A DNA stretch of 7,550 bases from JBBRFH01 sp038224615. Lineage in GTDB: Bacteria; Planctomycetota; Phycisphaerae; Tepidisphaerales; Tepidisphaeraceae. The notes under the pieces were generated by a model that was not told where the DNA came from, did not search any database, and saw only the letters and a list, made by a program, of their open reading frames with translations. The translations under genes and the position numbers were made by a program. Below, one piece after another: positions 4,143-7,550 of the stretch. Each line of letters begins with the position of its first letter. The first letter of the stretch is position 1. The DNA lies in the NCBI GenBank assembly GCA_038224615.1, contig JBBRFH010000168.1, positions 1-7,550 of the forward strand, read 5' to 3'.

Positions 4143-6878
4143 ATGCAGGCGACCGATCTGGCGAGCGACCCCGCTCGCACGCTGCAACCGCTCGATGCTT
4201 TATTCTCGCCTAAGACAGTGGCGCTCATCGGCGCGACCGAGACCATGGGCGCCGTCGGGCGAACCCTGTTGTGGAACCTGATGACCTCGCCATTCGGCGG
4301 GACCATCTACCCGGTCAATCCCAAGCGCGGTTCCGTGCTGGGGATCAAAGCCTACCGCAGCGTCAAGGACATCCCGGTCCCGATCGACCTGGCAGTCATT
4401 GCCACGCCGTCGAACTCGGTGCCGCAGCTCATCAGTGACTGCGCCGATATCGGCGTTAAGAGCAGCATCATCGTCTCTGCCGGCTTCAAGGAACTGGGCG
4501 CGCCGGGCGTCGAGCTCGAGCGCCAGGTTATCATGCACGCGCGGCGCGGGCGGATGCGGATCGTCGGTCCCAACTGCCTGGGGGTGATGAACCCGCTCTC
4601 GGGCCTCAATGCCACGTTTGCCAAGGGCATGGCCAAGCCGGGTCGGGTCGCATTCATCTCGCAATCGGGCGCCCTGTGTACCGCCGTGCTCGACTGGTCG
4701 CTGAAAGAGCAGGTCGGTTTCAGTGCGTTCGTCAGCATCGGCTCGATGCTCGATGTCGGCTGGGGCGACTTGATCGACTACCTCGGCAACGACCCGCGCA
4801 CGCACTCGATCCTCATCTACATGGAGACCATCGGCGACGCGCGCGGCTTCCTCAGCGCGGCGCGCGAAGTGGCGCTCAACAAGCCGATCATCGTCATCAA
4901 GCCCGGGCGCAGCGAACAGGCCGCCAAGGCCGCGGCGAGCCACACGGGTTCGCTCACGGGATCGGACGAAGTGCTTGACGCCGCGTTCAAGCGGGTTGGC
5001 GTGCTGCGCGTGAACAACATTTCCGATCTGTTCTACATGGCCGAGGTGCTCAGCAAGCAGCCGCGCCCGCGCGGGAACCGGCTCTCGATCATCACCAACG
5101 CCGGCGGTCCCGGCGTGTTGGCGACCGATGCGCTCATCGGCAACGGCGGCGCGCTGGCGGCGCCGTCAGCGGAGACAATCGCCGGCCTCAACACGTTCCT
5201 GCCCAGCGCGTGGAGTCATGGCAATCCGATCGACGTGCTCGGCGACGCCAGCGCCGATCGCTATGCCAAGACGCTCGAGGTCGTCGCGCAGGATCCCAAC
5301 GCCGACGGCACGCTCGTCATCCTCACCCCGCAGGACATGACCGAGAGCACCAAGACCGCCGAACTGCTCACCAAGTACGCCCGCACCGACGGCAAGCCGG
5401 TCATCGCCAGTTGGATGGGCGGCACCGATGTCGCCGCCGGTGAGGCGATCCTCAACCAGGCGGGCATCCCCACGTTCCCGTATCCCGATACGGCGGCGCG
5501 GATGTTCTGCTACATGCACAAGTACGCGGAGAATCTGCGCTTACTGTACGAGACGCCGTCGCTCGAGGGCGAGTTCGTCGCCGACACCGCCGTTGCCGGC
5601 GCGATCATCAAGGACGCGCTCGATCACGGCCGGACGCTGCTCGATGAGTACGAATCCAAACGCCTGCTCACCGCGTACGGCATCCAGGTTTCGCCGACGC
5701 TCGTTGCCCAGACCGTGGCCGACGCCGTCGACCGCGCCAACCAGCTCGGCTATCCCACCGTCGTCAAGCTCTACTCACACACCATCACCCACAAGACCGA
5801 CGTGGGCGGCGTGAAACTCAACCTGCAGAACCCCGACGAAGTCCGCGCCGCGTTTGCGGACATCAAGGCCAGCGTCGCTCGGACCGCCAAGGACCACGGC
5901 GGCACTGGCGAAGCCGATTTCCTCGGCGTCACCGTGCAGCCGATGGTCAAGCTCGCCGACGCCTACGAAGTCATCCTCGGCTCGTCGATCGACCCGCAGT
6001 TCGGCCCGGTCATGCTCTTCGGCATGGGCGGCCAGCTCGTCGAAGTCTTCAAAGATCGCGCCCTCGGCCTTCCCCCGCTCAACTGCACGCTGGCTCGGCG
6101 GATGATGGAGCAGACGAAAATCTTCACCGCCCTCAAAGGCGTGCGCGGCCGGCCCAGTGTCGACCTCAAGCTGCTCGAAAACATCATGGTGCGCTTCAGC
6201 CAGCTCATCACCCAGCAGCCGCGCATCGCGGAACTGGACATCAACCCGCTGCTGGTCAGCCACAAGGGGATCATCGCGCTCGACGCCCGCGTCGTGCTGC
6301 ACCCGGCGAGTGTGGAAGACAAGGACCTGCCCAGAAGCTCGATCCGCCCGTACCCCACGCAGTACGTCAAGCCCTTCTCGCTCAACAGCGGCGAACTGGT
6401 GACGATCCGCCCGATCCGTCCGGAGGACGAGCCCCTGCTGGTCGCGTTCCACGGCGGGCTTAGCGAACGCACCGTCCGCTACCGCTACTTCCACACGCTC
6501 AAGCTCGACATGCGCGTCGCGCATGAACGACTCACACGCGTCTGCTTCAATGATTACGACCGCGAACTCGCGCTCGTCGTCGACCGCCGCATCGGCGACG
6601 GCCGGCACGAAATTCTCGGCGTCGGGCGTTTGAGCAAGATCCCCGGCACCACCGAAGCCGAGTTCGCCGTCCTCGTCAGCGACCAATGGCAAGGCCAGGG
6701 CATCGGCCACGAACTGCTCGCCCGCGTCGTCCAGATCGCCCGCGACGAGCGCGTCACCGCCGTCAGCGCCGACATCCTGGGAGAGAACCGCGAGATGCTC
6801 ACGCTGTCGCAACACCTCGGCTTCAAGATGACCCGCGACGAAGAAGCGGGCACCGTGAACGCGCGGATTGAGCTGTGA
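4143..6878 (+). CDS. Acyl-CoA synthetase (ADP-forming) fused to a GNAT acetyltransferase, PatZ/Pat-like
   Basis: At 911 residues, it has the domain order of protein lysine acetyltransferase Pat (PatZ/YfiQ): CoA-binding Rossmann domain (about 15-115; VALIGATETMGAVGR), two succinyl-CoA-ligase-like domains (about 135-460; VGPNCLG, FISQSGA, TNAGGPGVLATD), ATP-grasp (about 490-720; SHTITHKTDVGGV, FGMGGQLVEVF, ELDINPLLV) and C-terminal GNAT (about 750-911) with the acetyl-CoA loop QGQGIG at 850-855. Pat enzymes acetylate lysines of acetyl-CoA synthetase and other metabolic enzymes, lowering their activity. The ligase-like half senses acetyl-CoA in Pat, whereas in true ADP-forming acetate-CoA ligases it makes ATP plus acetate from acetyl-CoA. 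Here the phospho-acceptor histidine is kept (H267 in ASHTGSLTGSD), as is a His in the HKTD motif (H550). Ligase activity is therefore possible alongside acetylation. The gene is cytosolic and monocistronic with its own promoter and operator. Architecture is certain; which activity dominates is not. Confidence 0.93.
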   Translation: MQATDLASDPARTLQPLDALFSPKTVALIGATETMGAVGRTLLWNLMTSPFGGTIYPVNPKRGSVLGIKAYRSVKDIPVPIDLAVIATPSNSVPQLISDCADIGVKSSIIVSAGFKELGAPGVELERQVIMHARRGRMRIVGPNCLGVMNPLSGLNATFAKGMAKPGRVAFISQSGALCTAVLDWSLKEQVGFSAFVSIGSMLDVGWGDLIDYLGNDPRTHSILIYMETIGDARGFLSAAREVALNKPIIVIKPGRSEQAAKAAASHTGSLTGSDEVLDAAFKRVGVLRVNNISDLFYMAEVLSKQPRPRGNRLSIITNAGGPGVLATDALIGNGGALAAPSAETIAGLNTFLPSAWSHGNPIDVLGDASADRYAKTLEVVAQDPNADGTLVILTPQDMTESTKTAELLTKYARTDGKPVIASWMGGTDVAAGEAILNQAGIPTFPYPDTAARMFCYMHKYAENLRLLYETPSLEGEFVADTAVAGAIIKDALDHGRTLLDEYESKRLLTAYGIQVSPTLVAQTVADAVDRANQLGYPTVVKLYSHTITHKTDVGGVKLNLQNPDEVRAAFADIKASVARTAKDHGGTGEADFLGVTVQPMVKLADAYEVILGSSIDPQFGPVMLFGMGGQLVEVFKDRALGLPPLNCTLARRMMEQTKIFTALKGVRGRPSVDLKLLENIMVRFSQLITQQPRIAELDINPLLVSHKGIIALDARVVLHPASVEDKDLPRSSIRPYPTQYVKPFSLNSGELVTIRPIRPEDEPLLVAFHGGLSERTVRYRYFHTLKLDMRVAHERLTRVCFNDYDRELALVVDRRIGDGRHEILGVGRLSKIPGTTEAEFAVLVSDQWQGQGIGHELLARVVQIARDERVTAVSADILGENREMLTLSQHLGFKMTRDEEAGTVNARIEL

Positions 6879-6923
6879 CGTTCGCATCGCATCGCGCGGC
6901 GTTGCGTCACGGCACGCCACCTC

Positions 6924-6972
6924 GCGCTACCGCGCTGTCATTCTGAGCGCCGCGAAGAATCCACTTGCGGCG
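6924..6972 (+). repeat. Dispersed palindromic repeat, copy 1
   Basis: The core at 6936-6961 reads TGTCATTCTGAGC then GCCGCGAAGAATC. Including its flanks, 49 bases match copy 3 (7071-7119) with three mismatches; the central 37 bases (6929-6965) are identical. Within the core, ATTCT and AGAAT can pair. Copies with this core are common between genes in many unrelated bacteria, in my recollection without a settled function. Confidence 0.85.
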
Positions 6973-7015
6973 GCAAGGCCCAACACGTCACCGATGCGCC
7001 TCCCCGCGGCGAGGA

Positions 7016-7041
7016 GATTCTTCGCGTTGCTCAGAATGACA
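7016..7041 (-). repeat. Dispersed palindromic repeat, copy 2 (inverted)
   Basis: Read on the minus strand, this is the same 26-base core as copies 1 and 3, differing at two central positions (AA for GC). It can form a 24-of-26-pair stem with copy 1 (loop about 54 bases) or with copy 3 (loop about 41 bases), but not with both at once. Transcripts leaving the upstream gene would therefore end in a long hairpin. Confidence 0.85.
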
Positions 7042-7070
7042 AGGGTTTTGACCGCTCCGTTGACGCCGTA

Positions 7071-7119
7071 GCGCAACCGCGCTGTCATTCTGAGCGCCGC
7101 GAAGAATCCACTGGCGCCG
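7071..7119 (+). repeat. Dispersed palindromic repeat, copy 3
   Basis: Core at 7083-7108, identical to copy 1, in the same orientation and 147 bases downstream. The match to copy 1 runs over 49 bases with three mismatches, more than the core that the inverted copy shares. This suggests that copies 1 and 3 arose from a recent local duplication or came as one insertion unit with copy 2 between them. Confidence 0.85.
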
Positions 7120-7194
7120 TTCACCAGGATCGCGGGGGATCGCTGGCGATCAGTGGACGGGGCATGTATCGTTCGCGGTTCGGAGAATCGAATT

Positions 7195-7550
7195 ATGACC
7201 AACGTTGCCTTTGTCGGTTGTGCGCACATTCATACGCCGGGGTTCATCAACATGCTGAGCAAGCGGACCGACGTCCGCGTGTCGCATGTGTGGGATCCGG
7301 ACAAACGCCGCTCGGAATTTCGTGCCCAGCAGACGGGCGCGAAGCTCGTGGACTCGCCGGAACAGATCTTCGGCGATGACAGCATCGCCAGTGTGATCAT
7401 TTGCTCGGAGACCAACCGGCACGAGGGGCTCGTCGCCCAGGCCGCCAAGGTGCGCAAGCACATGTTCGTCGAGAAGCCGCTGGGCATGGGCTCCAAGGAC
7501 GGCTACGCGATGGCGCAGGCGATCGAGGACGCCGGAGTGCTGTTCCAGAC
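7195..7550 (+). CDS. Gfo/Idh/MocA-family NAD(P)-dependent oxidoreductase, N-terminal part (runs off the right edge)
   Basis: An ATG at 7195 with GGAG nine bases upstream opens 118 codons plus two bases of the next, without a stop. The family oxidises or reduces sugars, inositols and related hydroxyl compounds with NAD(P). The visible part is the N-terminal Rossmann domain: strand VAFVGCAH at residues 4-11, DPDK after the second strand (34-37), SVIICSETNRHEGLV (66-80), and FVEKPLG at 91-97, with the EKP lysine (K94) that helps bind cofactor and substrate. The usual GxGxxG turn is replaced by GCAHIHTPG, with only the first glycine kept in register. I associate this variant with planctomycete and related sugar-dehydrogenase paralogs. 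The substrate cannot be told from this half. No signal peptide is seen, so it is cytoplasmic, unlike the Tat-exported members of the family. Confidence 0.88.
   Translation, partial: MTNVAFVGCAHIHTPGFINMLSKRTDVRVSHVWDPDKRRSEFRAQQTGAKLVDSPEQIFGDDSIASVIICSETNRHEGLVAQAAKVRKHMFVEKPLGMGSKDGYAMAQAIEDAGVLFQ

Larger units (their letters stand above)
6879..7194. other. Intergenic region carrying three copies of a dispersed repeat
   Basis: This 316-base gap between the synthetase-GNAT stop and the oxidoreductase start has no gene I can support. Short frames on both strands here just translate the repeat, giving ILSAAKNP and FFALLRMT-type peptides that are frequent spurious annotations. A small stem CTTGC/GCAAG (6964-6968/6973-6977, loop GGCG) lies between the first two repeat copies. 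No T-tract terminator is seen. The promoter of the oxidoreductase should lie in 7110-7180, but I cannot place it. Confidence 0.6.

Noticed and set aside
4200..4943. Minus-strand open frame of 247 codons over the CoA-binding domain
   Set aside because: Antisense shadow with Arg/Asp/His-rich low-complexity sequence and no start signals.
5775..6920. Minus-strand open frame of 381 codons over the end of the synthetase-GNAT gene
   Set aside because: It lies opposite the ATP-grasp and GNAT domains, whose motifs are intact on the plus strand. Its composition (Ala, Asp, Val, Glu, Arg) is typical of an antisense shadow.
6924..7119. CRISPR-like arrangement of three repeats
   Set aside because: Only two copies are direct, the third is inverted, spacing is 147 bases between direct copies, and there are no spacers of regular length.
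6868..7229. Short frames on both strands giving ILSAAKNP / FFALLRMT peptides
   Set aside because: These are translations of the dispersed CATTCTGAGCG repeat, a known source of spurious small proteins.

Overview
The window is GC-rich chromosomal DNA from a Gram-negative bacterium. My best guess is a planctomycete of the Phycisphaerae type. The guess rests on four things: an LPS-type heptose enzyme, an Uma2-family nuclease-like gene, an oxidoreductase with the VGCAHIHTPGF opening, and palindromic intergenic repeats of the CATTCTGAGCG...GCGAAGAATC and CGCAGATTACGCAGAT kinds. No rRNA or marker protein is present, so the taxonomy stays an inference.

Layout. On the minus strand are the first 50 codons of an exported protein (1-150, running off the left edge) and, upstream of it, a 71-residue secreted peptide (443-658). 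A 341-base divergent gap with small hairpins leads to a plus-strand single-pass membrane protein (1000-1542). That gene converges on a minus-strand bifunctional heptose-phosphate kinase/adenylyltransferase, hldE (1726-3207), and a strong imperfect palindrome (1613-1672) sits between them. Only 63 bases upstream of hldE, an Uma2-family gene (3271-3918) diverges. Next comes a clear sigma-70-type promoter (4073-4101) with a palindromic operator candidate over its start site (4105-4120). It drives a 911-residue fusion of an ADP-forming acyl-CoA synthetase and a GNAT acetyltransferase (4143-6878), the PatZ-like architecture. A 316-base gap follows with three copies of a dispersed repeat, two direct and one inverted. 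The window ends in the first 118 codons of a Gfo/Idh/MocA-family oxidoreductase (7195-7550).

The genes do not form one pathway. Most are monocistronic units in changing orientations, so this looks like ordinary core or accessory chromosome rather than a defence island, prophage or biosynthetic cluster. The parts most worth following are the operator over the synthetase-GNAT promoter, the retained phospho-acceptor histidine in that fusion, the two families of palindromic repeats, and the small exported proteins of unknown function at the left end. I found no CRISPR array, tRNA, rRNA, insertion sequence or convincing riboswitch.
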